The notes under the pieces were generated by a model. It was not told the origin of the DNA. It searched no databases and saw nothing but the letters and a program-made list of their open reading frames with translations. The position numbers and the translations under genes were made by a program. Positions 24,802 to 34,285 of a stretch of DNA of 64,000 bases are shown here, piece by piece. How positions within the stretch are numbered: the first letter of the stretch is position 1; every line of letters begins with the position of its first letter. Source of the stretch: Hoeflea sp. (GTDB lineage: Bacteria; Pseudomonadota; Alphaproteobacteria; Rhizobiales; Rhizobiaceae); assembly GCF_014359905.1 (NCBI RefSeq), contig NZ_JACIYP010000016.1:1-64000 (forward strand). The letters are read 5' to 3'.

Positions 24802-25734
24802 ATGAAGGTTTTCGCAGGAAACTCGAACCGTCGTTTGGCGGAATCCATTTGCAATTATCTCAATGTACCGCTGGGCAAGGCAAGCGTCCGGCGCTTCGCC
24901 GACCAGGAGATCTTCGTCGAGATCCAGGAGAATGTGCGCGGCGAGGATGTCTTCATCCTGCAGTCCACGTCCTATCCGACCAATGATCACCTGATGGAAC
25001 TGCTGATCATGATCGATGCCTTCCGCCGTTCGTCGGCGCGTCGCATCACCGCCGTGCTGCCCTATTTCGGCTATGCCCGCCAGGATCGCCGCGCCTCCGG
25101 CCGCACGCCGATTTCGGCCAAGCTGGTGGCAAACCTGATCACTGAAGCCGGCGCCGACCGGGTGCTCACGCTCGACCTTCATGCCGGCCAGATCCAGGGC
25201 TTCTTCGATATTCCGACGGATAACCTGTTTGCCATTCCAGTGATCGCCCGCGATATCAAGGCCCATTACGAGCTGGAAAATGTCATGGTGGTATCGCCCG
25301 ACGTCGGCGGCGTGGTGCGCGCCCGGGCGCTCGGCAAACGCCTTGGCTCCCTGCTCGCCATCGTCGACAAGCGCCGCGACCGTCCCGGTGAATCCGAGGT
25401 GATGAACATCATCGGCGAAGTCGAAGGCAAGGACTGCATCCTGATCGACGACATCGTCGATTCCGGCGGCACCCTGTGCAACGCCGCCGAAGCGCTTCTC
25501 GCCAACGGCGCCAAATCCGTAACCGCCTACATCACCCACGGCGTGCTGTCCGGCGGCGCGGTGGCGCGTGTTGCCTCGTCAAAGCTCAAGGAGCTTGTGA
25601 TCACCGATTCGATCCAGCCGACCCAGGAAATCCAGTCGGCCGCCAACATCCGGGTGCTTTCAACCGACGCGCTGATCGGCGAGGCGATCAACCGCACCGC
25701 GGCAGAGCAATCGGTCTCCAGCCTGTTCGACTGA
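24802..25734 (+). CDS. prs: Ribose-phosphate pyrophosphokinase (PRPP synthetase)
   Basis: 310 residues. Makes PRPP from ribose-5-phosphate and ATP for purine, pyrimidine, His, Trp and NAD synthesis. ATG 24802 gives the normal N-terminus [20 protein letters not shown]; upstream in-frame codons would add an unrelated 41 residues. Family marks are [20 protein letters not shown], the [14 protein letters not shown] flexible-loop region, and the PRPP-binding loop [18 protein letters not shown]. It ends six bases before the convergent chrA stop. The ribosome site is weak. Confidence 0.97.
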   Translation: MKVFAGNSNRRLAESICNYLNVPLGKASVRRFADQEIFVEIQENVRGEDVFILQSTSYPTNDHLMELLIMIDAFRRSSARRITAVLPYFGYARQDRRASGRTPISAKLVANLITEAGADRVLTLDLHAGQIQGFFDIPTDNLFAIPVIARDIKAHYELENVMVVSPDVGGVVRARALGKRLGSLLAIVDKRRDRPGESEVMNIIGEVEGKDCILIDDIVDSGGTLCNAAEALLANGAKSVTAYITHGVLSGGAVARVASSKLKELVITDSIQPTQEIQSAANIRVLSTDALIGEAINRTAAEQSVSSLFD

Positions 25735-25740
25735 GATCGA

Positions 25741-27054
25741 TCAGGCGAGCAGCGTCACCGCGATGCCGGCCAGCGTTGCGCCGCCCAGAACCAGCAACAG
25801 GTTGAGGTGATAGCGCAGCAGCGCCACGCCCGCGCAAAGCGCGATTGTCAGCGCTGCGGCATTCAGTGTTGCAGGATCGGGAACCGGCAGTGCGAACGGG
25901 CCGAAGGCCGCCTCCCCCAACCTGGCAAACAGCACATGAAGCGCAAACCAGACGGCAAGGTTCGAGATCACGCCGACCACCGCGGCGGTGATCGCTGAAA
26001 GGCCCGCCGTCAGCCACTGCACGGACCGCAGCCGCTCGATATGCGGCGCGCCCGCGAAGATCCACAGGAAGCACGGCGCGAAGGTGAAGAACAGCGCCAC
26101 CAATCCGCCCAGCACGCCGCCGGTGATCGGGTCCAGCCCCGCCTCGCGCGCACCGCCCAGGAAACCCACGAACACCAGGACCAGGATCAGCGGACCGGGG
26201 GTCGATTCCGCAAGTCCCAGGCCGGCAAGCATGTCGCCCGGCATCAGCCAGCCATGCACCTCGACCGCCTGCTGCCCGACATAGGCCAGCACCGCATAGG
26301 CCCCGCCGAAGGTGACGACCGCCGCCTTGGAGAAGAACAGCGCCATCGCCGTCAGGGTCTCTGGCACGCCGGGAGCGACCGTAAGGAGCGCCAGCGGCGC
26401 AAGCCAGACCGCGCCCCAGACGGCGATTGTCCGCAGGGTGGGCCCTGTCAGCCCCGGCAGACTGGCAACTGGCGGAATATCTGCTGCTTGGTTGATTGTT
26501 GGCTCGACAGGCCGCAGCGCCTGCGCCAGCACGCCGATCAATCCAGCGCCGAGCACGATCAGCGGAAACGGCAGTTTCAACAGGGCGATGGCGACAAAAG
26601 CCCCGATGGCCAGCGCCCAGGACAACGGCGATGCGAGCGCCCTTTTCGATACCCTGATCAGCGCCTCGACAACAATGGCCAGCACCGCCGCCTTCAGCCC
26701 AAACAGCACACCCGCAACCACCGGCAGGTCGCCGAAATGAAAATAGATGGCCGACAGCGCCATAATCACGGCAAAGCCCGGCAGGATGAACAGCAGTCCC
26801 GACAGCAAGCCGCCCGCCACGCCGCGCATGAGCCAGCCCGAATAGGTCGCGAGCTGCATCGCCTCGGGCCCAGGCAGCAGCATGCAGAAATTGAGCGCAT
26901 GCAGGAACTGCGGCTCGTCAAGCCAGCCCCGCTCCTCGACCAGGTCGTGATGCATCAGCGCGATCTGGCCGGCGGGACCGCCAAAAGACAACAGGCCGAT
27001 GCGGCCGAAGATGCGGAACAACTCGACCCAGGAAGGGCAAGACATGGCGCTCAT
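25741..27054 (-). CDS. chrA: Chromate transporter ChrA
   Basis: 437 residues, long-chain CHR family with two homologous halves (about 10-190 and 215-437). Each half begins with the conserved Phe-Gly-Gly pattern: LLSFGGPAGQIALMHH in the first and VVTFGGAYAVLAYVGQ in the second. It also shows LNFCMLLPGPEAMQLATYSGW. ChrA exports chromate across the inner membrane using the proton-motive force. GGAAGAG precedes the ATG. No chrB regulator is adjacent. It converges on prs with only six bases between stops. Confidence 0.92.
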   Translation of the reverse strand: MSAMSCPSWVELFRIFGRIGLLSFGGPAGQIALMHHDLVEERGWLDEPQFLHALNFCMLLPGPEAMQLATYSGWLMRGVAGGLLSGLLFILPGFAVIMALSAIYFHFGDLPVVAGVLFGLKAAVLAIVVEALIRVSKRALASPLSWALAIGAFVAIALLKLPFPLIVLGAGLIGVLAQALRPVEPTINQAADIPPVASLPGLTGPTLRTIAVWGAVWLAPLALLTVAPGVPETLTAMALFFSKAAVVTFGGAYAVLAYVGQQAVEVHGWLMPGDMLAGLGLAESTPGPLILVLVFVGFLGGAREAGLDPITGGVLGGLVALFFTFAPCFLWIFAGAPHIERLRSVQWLTAGLSAITAAVVGVISNLAVWFALHVLFARLGEAAFGPFALPVPDPATLNAAALTIALCAGVALLRYHLNLLLVLGGATLAGIAVTLLA

Positions 27055-27231
27055 GGTTTAGCTCTTCCTGATCTCGGTTGCGGGTCTCATGGGCATGACG
27101 GCGCCACACAAACGGCGCGTCAGCTCACCCGCCGGTTCAGGCGGTGCCAGATCATTATTGTCCATCGACGACAATCGCCATCCCTGAATTCCGATTGCGC
27201 CCGTCATCAGGCCCGCAACCGCCCGTGAAGC

Positions 27232-27260
27232 TTGCAATCAGGCGGTTGCTCGGCTATAGC
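27232..27260 (+). promoter_or_regulatory. Predicted sigma-70 promoter of rplY-pth
   Basis: TTGCAA (27232-27237), a 17-base spacer, and TATAGC (27255-27260) fit the usual alphaproteobacterial housekeeping promoter. A transcript from about 27267 would have a leader of about 125 bases before rplY. The rest of the 337-base gap between chrA and rplY (27055-27391) shows no gene. Confidence 0.6.
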
Positions 27261-27302
27261 GGCCCCGTCCGTGCAGACACCCTTGGAGGCAACGCGGATG
27301 AG

Positions 27303-27330
27303 GCGCCGGAAACGGCGCTTGATGTTTTTT
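27303..27330 (+). terminator. Attenuator-like hairpin with T-run in the rplY leader
   Basis: GCGCCG (27303-27308) pairs with CGGCGC (27313-27318) around a GAAA tetraloop, followed by TTGATG and six T ending at 27330. It lies between the predicted promoter and the rplY start, about 60 bases before the ATG, so it is placed to act as a leader terminator or attenuator for the ribosomal-protein operon. Confidence 0.55.
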
Positions 27331-27391
27331 GGGACCGGTGCAAGCCGATTCCGGGAAACAGCCCCAGATTAGAACCTCGAAAGGTATTGCC

Positions 27392-28027
27392 ATGAGCAAC
27401 CAAGCATATGAGCTCAAGGCCGAGGCGCGCGCACAGGTCGGTAAGGGGTCCGCCCGTGAACTTCGCCGCAACGGTTTGATTCCCGCTGTCATCTATGGTG
27501 ACAAGAAAGACCCTGTTTCCATCGTGCTTTCGCGCAACGAAGTCACCAAGAAGATCCATGCCGGCGGCTTCCTGACCACGCTTGTCACCATTGTGGTCGA
27601 CGGCAAGAAGCACAGCGTTCTGCCCAAGGACTATCAGCTCGATCCGGTCCGCGACTTCCTGATGCATGTCGATTTCCTGCGCGTGTCGAAGAACACCCAG
27701 GTGACGGTGGAAGTTCCGGTTCACTTCGAGAACGAAGAGAAGTCCCCCGGCCTCAAGCGCGGCGGCGTTCTCAACGTCGTGCGTCACACGGTCGAGTTCC
27801 ACTGCCCGGCCAATGCGATCCCGGATTCGATCACCGTTGACCTCACCGGCCTCGAAATCGGTGACGGCATTCACATCTCGCATGTGAAGCTGCCTGAAGG
27901 CGTTGAGCCGACGATCACCGATCGTGACTTTACAATCGCCACCATCGCAGCGCCCGCCGGCCTCAAGAGCGAAGACAATGCCGCCGATGACGCTGACGAA
28001 GCCGTTGAGGATGCCAGCGAAGAATAG
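27392..28027 (+). CDS. rplY: 50S ribosomal protein L25 / general stress protein Ctc
   Basis: 211 residues, the long two-domain (TL5/Ctc) form of L25, which binds 5S rRNA. The N-terminal RNA-binding domain has [21 protein letters not shown], and the C-terminal beta domain includes [23 protein letters not shown] and [11 protein letters not shown]. The tail is acidic and Ala-rich ([17 protein letters not shown]). ATG 27392 is chosen with AAAGG upstream; the frame continues further 5' but lacks the family start. It is followed by pth after 33 bases, a widely conserved pair. Confidence 0.96.
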   Translation: MSNQAYELKAEARAQVGKGSARELRRNGLIPAVIYGDKKDPVSIVLSRNEVTKKIHAGGFLTTLVTIVVDGKKHSVLPKDYQLDPVRDFLMHVDFLRVSKNTQVTVEVPVHFENEEKSPGLKRGGVLNVVRHTVEFHCPANAIPDSITVDLTGLEIGDGIHISHVKLPEGVEPTITDRDFTIATIAAPAGLKSEDNAADDADEAVEDASEE

Positions 28028-28060
28028 GCCGTACCGGCCCGTATTTGAGGATCAGCTTCC

Positions 28061-28804
28061 ATGTTGCTCATCGCAGGACTTGGAAATCCCGGCCCTCAAT
28101 ACGCCAGAAACCGGCACAATGTCGGCTTCATGGCGGTGGACGCAATCGCCCGCCGCCATTCGTTTTCGGGGTTTTCGAAAAAATTCCGCGGCGAGATCGC
28201 CGAAGGCACGCTCGGCGGCGACAAGGTGCTGCTGCTCAAGCCCATGACCTTCATGAACCTGTCGGGCGACAGCGTCGGCGAAGCCATGCGCTTCTACAAG
28301 CTCGGCCCCGCCGACATCATCGTCATGCATGACGAGCTGGATCTGGCGCCCGGCAAACTCAAGCTCAAGACCGGCGGCGGCCATGGCGGCCACAACGGCT
28401 TGAAGTCGATCGATGCCCATTGCGGCAAGGACTACAAGCGGCTCAGGATCGGCATCGGCCACCCGGGCCACAAGGACCGCGTCAATCCGCATGTGCTGGG
28501 CGATTTCGCCAAATCCGACGCCCTGTGGCTGGAACCGCTGCTCGATGCCATCGCCGATCATGCCGAACTGATGGCCAGGGGCGACGACGCGGGCTTTCTC
28601 AACAAGATTGCGCTCGCCACCGGCGCTGCGGATCCAAAGCCCGCCAGGCCAGCCAAGGCCAGCGCGGCTGACGGCGTCAAACCGGCGGGTGCGGGAAAGT
28701 CCCACGTCCATCAGGCCCGCAACACCGCCCAGCCAAAAGCGCTTCCGACCTCCGGTCCGATGGCCGACATGCTCAAGCGGCTGTTCGGCGACGGCAAGAC
28801 GTGA
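28061..28804 (+). CDS. pth: Peptidyl-tRNA hydrolase
   Basis: 247 residues. Releases tRNA from peptidyl-tRNA dropped by stalled ribosomes. The N-terminus [21 protein letters not shown] contains the substrate Asn and the catalytic His20. [19 protein letters not shown] (catalytic Asp) and [13 protein letters not shown] (Asn) are intact. Residues from about 188 form an Ala/Pro/Lys-rich extension ending in [15 protein letters not shown], common in Rhizobiales and absent from the E. coli enzyme. Its last bases overlap the GNAT start (GTGA). Confidence 0.97.
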   Translation: MLLIAGLGNPGPQYARNRHNVGFMAVDAIARRHSFSGFSKKFRGEIAEGTLGGDKVLLLKPMTFMNLSGDSVGEAMRFYKLGPADIIVMHDELDLAPGKLKLKTGGGHGGHNGLKSIDAHCGKDYKRLRIGIGHPGHKDRVNPHVLGDFAKSDALWLEPLLDAIADHAELMARGDDAGFLNKIALATGAADPKPARPAKASAADGVKPAGAGKSHVHQARNTAQPKALPTSGPMADMLKRLFGDGKT

Positions 28805-29271
28805 CGCTGCCCACGCGAGAGAGTATCGAGATCCGCGAGGCCGAGGCCCGTGACCTGCCGGCCCTGCTGGATCTCTACCGGCACCTTCAACCTGATGATC
28901 CGGAGATCGACGCGGCATTGGCGAAGAGCCGGTTCGAGCAGATCCGCGCGCAACCGGGAATGCTGCTGTTCCTGGCGGTCACTGACGGCATCCCTGTCGC
29001 AACCATCACCCTCGTTATCATCCCCAACCTCACCCGCGGCGCCGCGCCCTATGCTCTGATCGAGAATGTGGTCACCGATGCAGCGTACCGGCACCGTGGC
29101 TACGCCGGAGCCCTGATCCGGCACGGCATCGATCAAGCCTGGGCCGCGGGCTGCTACAAGGTGATGCTGTTGAGCGGCTCGAAAAACCCCGCCACACTCG
29201 GCTTCTACCTCAACTGCGGCTTTGTGCAGGACAAGACCGGCTTCCAGATCCGCCGCCCGGCATCGCTTTGA
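28801..29271 (+). CDS. GNAT family N-acetyltransferase
   Basis: 156 residues starting at a GTG that overlaps the pth stop by four bases. The GNAT fold is visible: N-terminal [21 protein letters not shown], and the acetyl-CoA motif [20 protein letters not shown] (RHRGYAGAL is the pyrophosphate-binding loop), followed by [24 protein letters not shown]. The substrate is not predictable. Coupling to pth suggests expression with the translation genes rather than shared function. Confidence 0.88.
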   Translation: MTLPTRESIEIREAEARDLPALLDLYRHLQPDDPEIDAALAKSRFEQIRAQPGMLLFLAVTDGIPVATITLVIIPNLTRGAAPYALIENVVTDAAYRHRGYAGALIRHGIDQAWAAGCYKVMLLSGSKNPATLGFYLNCGFVQDKTGFQIRRPASL

Positions 29272-29307
29272 AGCTCCCCATCCGCCGGCCTTGCTCGCGC
29301 CATTTCA

Positions 29308-29324
29308 CGCCAAATTAATTGGCG
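29308..29324. promoter_or_regulatory. Inverted repeat upstream of the YHS gene
   Basis: CGCCAA (29308-29313), ATTAA, TTGGCG (29319-29324): perfect 6-5-6 dyad about 90 bases before the YHS start and 37 bases after the GNAT stop. It could be an operator. There is no T-run, so a terminator is less likely. Confidence 0.35.
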
Positions 29325-29413
29325 CTTGATCGCCGCCCTGCAGTAGTCTCGACGGATCGGCAACTAGGCTGCATGGCGAACAGGCCTGACGCCCCTTTGA
29401 ACGAGACGGGATC

Positions 29414-29875
29414 ATGCGCGCACCCCAGTTCTTCCGCACCGCACTGTTTGGTCTGAGCGTATTTCTGGCGGCAGTCGTGCTTGCCATGCCGGGTCCGGCA
29501 GCGGCCGAGACGGTCAACATGTCGACGTCCGGCCTCGCCATCGATGGCCATGACCCGGTCGCCTATTTCACCATGAACAGGGCGGTGCCCGGCGACGCCG
29601 CGATCACGGCCAGCCATGAGGGCGCCACCTACCGGTTCGCCTCCGAGGAACACAGGGCGCTGTTTGTCGCCGATCCGAAGAAATATGTGCCGCAATATGG
29701 CGGCTATTGCGCCTATGGCGCGGCCCAGGGCTACAAGGCGCCGGTCGAGCCCGACAAGTTCACCGTCGTCGATGGCAAGCTCTATCTGAACTACAACGGC
29801 GCGGTTCAGTCTACCTGGGTCAAGGACACCGCCGGCTACATCGAAAAGGCGGACGCCTTCTGGGCGTCGCAGTGA
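29414..29875 (+). CDS. YHS domain-containing periplasmic protein
   Basis: 153 residues with a signal peptide (about 1-32, ending AAAE) and a YHS-like domain: GLAIDGHDPVAYFT, ATYRFASEEHRALFVADPKKYVPQYGGYCAYG. YHS domains are small and often tied to metal binding; the Cys and His residues in GGYCAYG and DGHDP are candidates. GAGACGGG lies upstream of the ATG. It is common in Rhizobiales and its role is unknown. Confidence 0.85.
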   Translation: MRAPQFFRTALFGLSVFLAAVVLAMPGPAAAETVNMSTSGLAIDGHDPVAYFTMNRAVPGDAAITASHEGATYRFASEEHRALFVADPKKYVPQYGGYCAYGAAQGYKAPVEPDKFTVVDGKLYLNYNGAVQSTWVKDTAGYIEKADAFWASQ

Positions 29876-29892
29876 CGTGAAGCCCGCGCGGC

Positions 29893-30273
29893 CTATGCCG
29901 TAAGGTCGGCGATGCGCTGCCAGAACAGATCGACAAAGCCGCCGATGCCCGCATCGATCAGCGCCGCGATCGCCTGCCCGGCGCCGTCGATGAACAGCAT
30001 CGCGGCCAGACCGCCGAGCACGCAGGACCCCACGTAGAGCCTGAGGTTCTTCAGGCTGTCGAGGCGGTAGTAGCCCGCATCGTCGAACTCCACGCCCCAC
30101 AGATGGTCACCCCAGCTGTAGTCGTTCGACACCAGGATATTGACCGCGGGCATATCCGACAGCTTGTCGGGAAACACGTTGAACACGGCGCGGCCGACAT
30201 GGGCGAGCACGCCAAACAGCGCAAACGCCAAGCCCGCGACAACGAAATGCCAGGTGGCAAGCTCGGTTTCCAT
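29893..30273 (-). CDS. Small membrane protein of unknown function
   Basis: 126 residues with two hydrophobic segments (about 9-28 and 84-104), a soluble stretch between them (DKLSDMPAVNILVSNDYSWGDHLWGVEFDD), and an amphipathic C-terminus. GGGAGA precedes the ATG. I do not recognise a family. It stands alone between the convergent YHS gene and the SDR gene on the same strand. Confidence 0.65.
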   Translation of the reverse strand: METELATWHFVVAGLAFALFGVLAHVGRAVFNVFPDKLSDMPAVNILVSNDYSWGDHLWGVEFDDAGYYRLDSLKNLRLYVGSCVLGGLAAMLFIDGAGQAIAALIDAGIGGFVDLFWQRIADLTA

Positions 30274-30405
30274 GACGGCGTCTCCCGGATCTCACGGGCC
30301 GCAGCATGGCACGAAAACCTTTCCGCCCGGTTGATCCGGCATTGCGGCCAGGCAAGGGCCGGCGATTTCCGCCTGCCCCCGCCTGTCCGTGCAACCATCC
30401 GCCGC

Positions 30406-31164
30406 CTACAGATACATGCCGCCGGATACCTCGATCCGCTGCGCGGTCATCCACTGGCTCTGGCCGAGCAGGATGCTGGCGATGGCCGTGCCGATGTCGT
30501 CGGGCAGCCCGGCCCGGCCCATCGCCGTGACGCTCGCCACGAAGGCGTTCGCGTCGGGATTGTCGCGCACCGCGCCGCCGCCGAAATCGGTCTCGATGGC
30601 GCCGGGCGCGATCACGTTGACGGCGATGCCGCGCGGACCCAGTTCCTTGGCGAGATAGCGGGTCAGCACTTCGACGGCGCCCTTCATCGCGGCATAGGCG
30701 GCGTAGCCCGGGATGCTGAACCGGGCGAGGCCGGTCGAGACGTTGAGGATGCGCCCGCCGTCGGCGATCATCGGCAGCAGCCGCTGGGTGAGGAAGAACA
30801 CGCCCTTGAGATGCACATTCACCAGCGCGTCGAACTGCTCTTCCGTGGTTTCGGCAAATCCCGCATGAATGCCCATTCCGGCATTGTTGACCAGGAAGTC
30901 GAACCGGTCGCGTCCCCACACGGTCTCGAGGGTCTCGGCCAGTTCGCCCGCGAACCGGTCAAATTGCGCCGTGTTTCCGGCGTCGAGCTGCAGGCATGCC
31001 GCCTTGCCGCCCAGCGCCTCGATTTCGGCGACGACTTCCGCCGCTTCGTCCTCGCGGGACAGGTAGGTGATGACGACCCCTGCGCCCTGGCGGGCGAGGT
31101 GAAGCGCGGCATTGCGGCCCAGGCCGCGGCTGCCGCCGGTGATAAGTGCGATGGAATTGGACAT
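30406..31164 (-). CDS. Short-chain dehydrogenase/reductase (3-oxoacyl-ACP reductase-like)
   Basis: 252 residues, classical SDR. The cofactor loop is ALITGGSRGLGRNAAL (about 6-21), the structural NNAGMG is at about 90-95, and the catalytic Tyr-x3-Lys is YAAYAAMKGAVEVL with Ser in LNVSTGLARF. Arg after the glycine loop and the basic pattern suggest NADPH preference. ATG 31164 is used; the frame is open further upstream across the divergent AraC gene but that part is not coding. The substrate is unknown. It is probably controlled by the divergent AraC regulator. Confidence 0.9.
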   Translation of the reverse strand: MSNSIALITGGSRGLGRNAALHLARQGAGVVITYLSREDEAAEVVAEIEALGGKAACLQLDAGNTAQFDRFAGELAETLETVWGRDRFDFLVNNAGMGIHAGFAETTEEQFDALVNVHLKGVFFLTQRLLPMIADGGRILNVSTGLARFSIPGYAAYAAMKGAVEVLTRYLAKELGPRGIAVNVIAPGAIETDFGGGAVRDNPDANAFVASVTAMGRAGLPDDIGTAIASILLGQSQWMTAQRIEVSGGMYL

Positions 31165-31323
31165 GTCAGACTCCTGCGGTTCGAGATGGCCGCAAGCTAG
31201 CCTCAGCCGCCTCTGCGCGCCTGCCGGATTCTCCGCGAGTTCTGCCTGATCCTCCAGACCTGCAAATCCGGGCGTGACCTGAATGCGCCGATGGCGTATC
31301 CGTTGCACCGGAAGGAGCCGCCC

Positions 31324-32229
31324 ATGGCACTGCAGGATCTGGCGCGAAAAGTCGATGAATTTACCGGCGATGGCACTGATAGCATTGGTGGCATCGACAC
31401 CGGCATTGCCGGTCTCCATGTGCATCGCCAGACCCGGCCAAGCCCCTTCGAGGCGGTTGTCTACCACCCGGTCATCTGCCTGAACCTGCAGGGCCGGAAG
31501 GAGGTCGCCATCGGCGACCGGTCGATCGATTTCGCAGCCGGGCAGTCGCTGATCGTCAGTCATGACCTGCCGGTCTCGGCCCGGGTCACGGATGCAAGCC
31601 GCGAGCGCCCCTATCTGGCGATCATCGTGGCGTTGGACATGGCGATCCTGCAAAGCCTCAGCGACGAAGTCGGCGCCGCCGCCCTGAATGAGCGTCAGGC
31701 GCAGGCGCTCGAGGCGAGTGCGACCGATACGGCGCTGGTCGAGGCCATCGAGCGCTATTTCGCTCTCGTCGATGATCCCGTCGAAGCAAAGGTGATGGCG
31801 CCGCTGATTCTCAGGGAAATCCATTTCCGGCTGCTGATTGCACGCCACGGCGGAATGCTGAGGCAACTGATGCGGCGCGACAGCCATGCCAGCCGCATCT
31901 TTCGGGCCATCAGCCGAATCCGGTCGGATTACCGCGGTCCTCTGGCGATCGCCGAGCTGTCCGGTGAAGCCGGCATGAGCCCATCGTCCTTCCACGAGCA
32001 TTTCAGGCAGGTCACCGGCACCACGCCGCTGCAGTATCAGAAGGACATGCGCCTGATGGAGGCGCGCCGGCTGATCTCGATGGACGGGTTGTCCGTCTCT
32101 TCAGCGGCCTATGAGGTCGGATACGAGAGCGCCACCCAGTTCAGCCGGGAATATTCGCGCAAATTCGGCGGCCCGCCCCGCAACGATCTGCCGCGGCCGG
32201 GGATGGCCCGGGAGCCCCGGGCTCAGTAG
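31324..32229 (+). CDS. AraC family transcriptional regulator
   Basis: 301 residues. GAAGGAG lies just before ATG 31324. The N-terminal half is an AraC_N ligand-binding domain (about 30-185; ICLNLQGRKEVAIGDRSIDF, GQSLIVSHDLPVSARV), and the C-terminal half holds two HTH motifs (IAELSGEAGMSPSSFHEHFRQVTGTTPLQYQKDMRL and VSSAAYEVGYESATQFSREYSRKFG). It is divergent from the SDR gene across about 160 bases, so the SDR is the likely target. The inducer is unknown. Confidence 0.9.
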   Translation: MALQDLARKVDEFTGDGTDSIGGIDTGIAGLHVHRQTRPSPFEAVVYHPVICLNLQGRKEVAIGDRSIDFAAGQSLIVSHDLPVSARVTDASRERPYLAIIVALDMAILQSLSDEVGAAALNERQAQALEASATDTALVEAIERYFALVDDPVEAKVMAPLILREIHFRLLIARHGGMLRQLMRRDSHASRIFRAISRIRSDYRGPLAIAELSGEAGMSPSSFHEHFRQVTGTTPLQYQKDMRLMEARRLISMDGLSVSSAAYEVGYESATQFSREYSRKFGGPPRNDLPRPGMAREPRAQ

Positions 32230-32292
32230 CGCCCGCAACGAGACCGCCGCCCTCGCACCAAGGGCCTGGCGGCGGTGCTCGCAGCATCCGCG

Positions 32293-32871
32293 TCAGCGCA
32301 TCATCGGGCCCATGCCCATTCCCATTCCCATTCCCATGCCCATCATCGGCATCATGATGGCATTGGCGGCTTTCTTCTGTGTGTCGTCGAGCACGCCGTA
32401 CAGCTCCTCGACCGCCGCCCGCATTTCCTTGATCTGCTCCAGCCGCGCCGCCATGACGCTCTCGACATCGCCCAGGCGTTCAGGCAGTTGCCTTTCGGCA
32501 TATTCGTCGTCCGACATCTGTTCCATCATCGACCGCATCAGCTGGTTGTGGCTTTCGGCATTGGCGCGCGCGGCATTGGCGAACTTGTCCCACTGCGCCG
32601 ACTGATCATCCCGGATACCCAGTTCGGCCTTGACGAAGGCCAGCCGGCCATCGACCCGGTCCAGCATGCCGTCCCAGCCGAAACCCGTCATCGGCCCCTG
32701 CCCCATCATCGGGCCGCGACCGAAGGGGCCGTTCATCATCATTTGTCCCATACCCCAGCGCTGCCACCAGTCGCTGCGGTCGTCATCATTGCTTTCGGCC
32801 AGTGCCACACCACTGGAGGTCGCCAGGATGGCCAGAACCGGGATCACTTTGGCAAGGGTTTTCAATGTCAT
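32293..32871 (-). CDS. Spy/CpxP-like (LTXXQ) periplasmic protein
   Basis: 192 residues using ATG 32871, preceded by GGAGATG. A signal peptide (about 1-26, GVALA) is followed by a Met/Gly-rich stretch, then a helical domain from about residue 70 (AELGIRDDQSAQWDKFANAA, MEQMSDDEYAERQLPERLGDVESVMAARLEQI, YGVLDDTQKKAANAI). The helical repeats match the Spy/CpxP family of periplasmic chaperones or metal-stress proteins. The C-terminus is a Gly-Met repeat (MGMGMGMGMG), which could bind copper or another soft metal. It converges on the AraC gene. Confidence 0.8.
   Translation of the reverse strand: MTLKTLAKVIPVLAILATSSGVALAESNDDDRSDWWQRWGMGQMMMNGPFGRGPMMGQGPMTGFGWDGMLDRVDGRLAFVKAELGIRDDQSAQWDKFANAARANAESHNQLMRSMMEQMSDDEYAERQLPERLGDVESVMAARLEQIKEMRAAVEELYGVLDDTQKKAANAIMMPMMGMGMGMGMGMGPMMR
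32309..32344. repeat. Six hexamer units encoding Gly-Met repeats
   Basis: Six head-to-tail CCCATN units (CCCATG, three CCCATT, CCCATG, CCCATC) at the 3' end of the Spy-like gene. On the minus strand each unit encodes Gly-Met or a close variant. Unit length is a multiple of three, so slippage would change repeat number without breaking the frame. Confidence 0.9.
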
Positions 32872-33068
32872 CTTCGCATCTCCATCTGGCCCGGCAAAAG
32901 GGCGTTTCGTGAAACTGAAATCATAGGCGCTGCCCAAATCGGCGCATTGACGATCATCAAGACCGCAGGTGCGTCCGCCTGTGCGCCGCGGCGCACCCCT
33001 TCACCCCTTGACGCAGCACACCACTTCCATACAAAGCGGCAAGCATTCACGTGAAGGACATCAATTCC

Positions 33069-34172
33069 ATGGGTTTCAAATGCGGCATCGTCGGGCTGCC
33101 CAATGTCGGCAAGTCCACCCTGTTCAACGCACTGACGCGGACGGCCGCGGCACAGGCGGCGAATTATCCGTTCTGCACCATCGAGCCCAACACCGGCGAG
33201 GTTGCCGTTCCCGATCCGCGGCTCAAGAAGCTTGCCGCGGTGGCGGGCTCGAAAGAGATCATCCCGACCCGCATCGCCTTCGTCGACATCGCAGGCCTTG
33301 TGCGCGGCGCGTCCAAGGGCGAGGGCCTGGGCAACAAGTTCCTCGCCAACATCCGCGAAGTCGACGCCATCGTGCATGTGCTGCGGTGTTTCGAGGATGA
33401 CGACATCACCCATGTCGAAGGCCGCATCGATCCGGTGGGCGACGCCGACACCATCGAGACCGAGCTGATGATCTCCGACCTCGAGAGCCTCGAGCGCCGC
33501 ACCGAGCAGACCCGCAAGCGCGCGGCTTCCAAGGACAAGGACTCGATGACGGTCCTGCCGGTGATGGAAGCCTCACTGAAGCTTCTGCAGGACGGCAAGC
33601 CGGTCCGCACGCTGCTCAAGACGCTGGCGCCTGAAGAGCTCGAGATTCTCAAGGGTCTCAACCTTCTGACCTCGCACCCGGTGCTTTATGTCTGCAACGT
33701 CTCCGAAGCCGATGCGGTGGCGGGCAATGCCCACACCGAAGCGGTGGCGAAGATGGCAGCCGAACAGGGCGCCGAGAGCATCATCATTTCCGCAGCCATC
33801 GAGTCCGAGGTGGCGCAGCTGCCCGACGAGGAATCACAGGAATTTCTGGCGGCGCTGGGGCTCGAGGAAGCCGGTCTCGACCGGCTGATCCGCGCCGGCT
33901 ATCATCTGCTCGACCTGATCACCTATTTCACCGTCGGCCCCAAGGAGACCCGGGCCTGGACCATTCCGCGCGGCACCAAGGCGCCGGGCGCGGCCGGCGT
34001 AATCCACACCGACTTCGAACGCGGCTTCATCCGCGCCTTCACCATCGCCTATGATGATTACGTCACCCTGGGCGGCGAAGTGCCCGCCAAGGAAGCCGGC
34101 AAGGCGCGCGACGAAGGCAAGGAGTATGTGGTTCAGGATGGCGACGTCATCCATTTCCGCTTCAACACCTGA
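33069..34172 (+). CDS. ychF: Redox-regulated ATPase/GTPase YchF (OLA1 family)
   Basis: 367 residues, Obg-like P-loop ATPase associated with ribosomes and stress. I use ATG 33069, with AAGGA about 10 bases upstream; a GTG at 33051 is in frame. The N-terminus is MGFKCGIVGLPNVGKSTLFN (Walker A), with FCTIEPNTG, FVDIAGLVRGASKGEGLGN (G3) and the YchF-specific LNLLTSHPVLYVCNV, a coiled coil around 130-190 and a C-terminal TGS domain (LITYFTVGPKETRAWTIPRG). Length is typical. Confidence 0.96.
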   Translation: MGFKCGIVGLPNVGKSTLFNALTRTAAAQAANYPFCTIEPNTGEVAVPDPRLKKLAAVAGSKEIIPTRIAFVDIAGLVRGASKGEGLGNKFLANIREVDAIVHVLRCFEDDDITHVEGRIDPVGDADTIETELMISDLESLERRTEQTRKRAASKDKDSMTVLPVMEASLKLLQDGKPVRTLLKTLAPEELEILKGLNLLTSHPVLYVCNVSEADAVAGNAHTEAVAKMAAEQGAESIIISAAIESEVAQLPDEESQEFLAALGLEEAGLDRLIRAGYHLLDLITYFTVGPKETRAWTIPRGTKAPGAAGVIHTDFERGFIRAFTIAYDDYVTLGGEVPAKEAGKARDEGKEYVVQDGDVIHFRFNT

Positions 34173-34285
34173 GCTCTGACGGCCTTCCGCCCTGGGAAGC
34201 TCCCGGTGGCGCCCGATCGGGTGGCCGGCCCGGCTGGCCGGCTTCACTGCTTGCGCGGGTGCCGCGCTCGGTGCAGGGTCAGGCA

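Noticed and set aside
31165-32001. In-frame upstream extension of the SDR gene.
   Set aside because: It is antisense to the AraC regulator, which has its own ribosome site and domains; SDR is full length from 31164.
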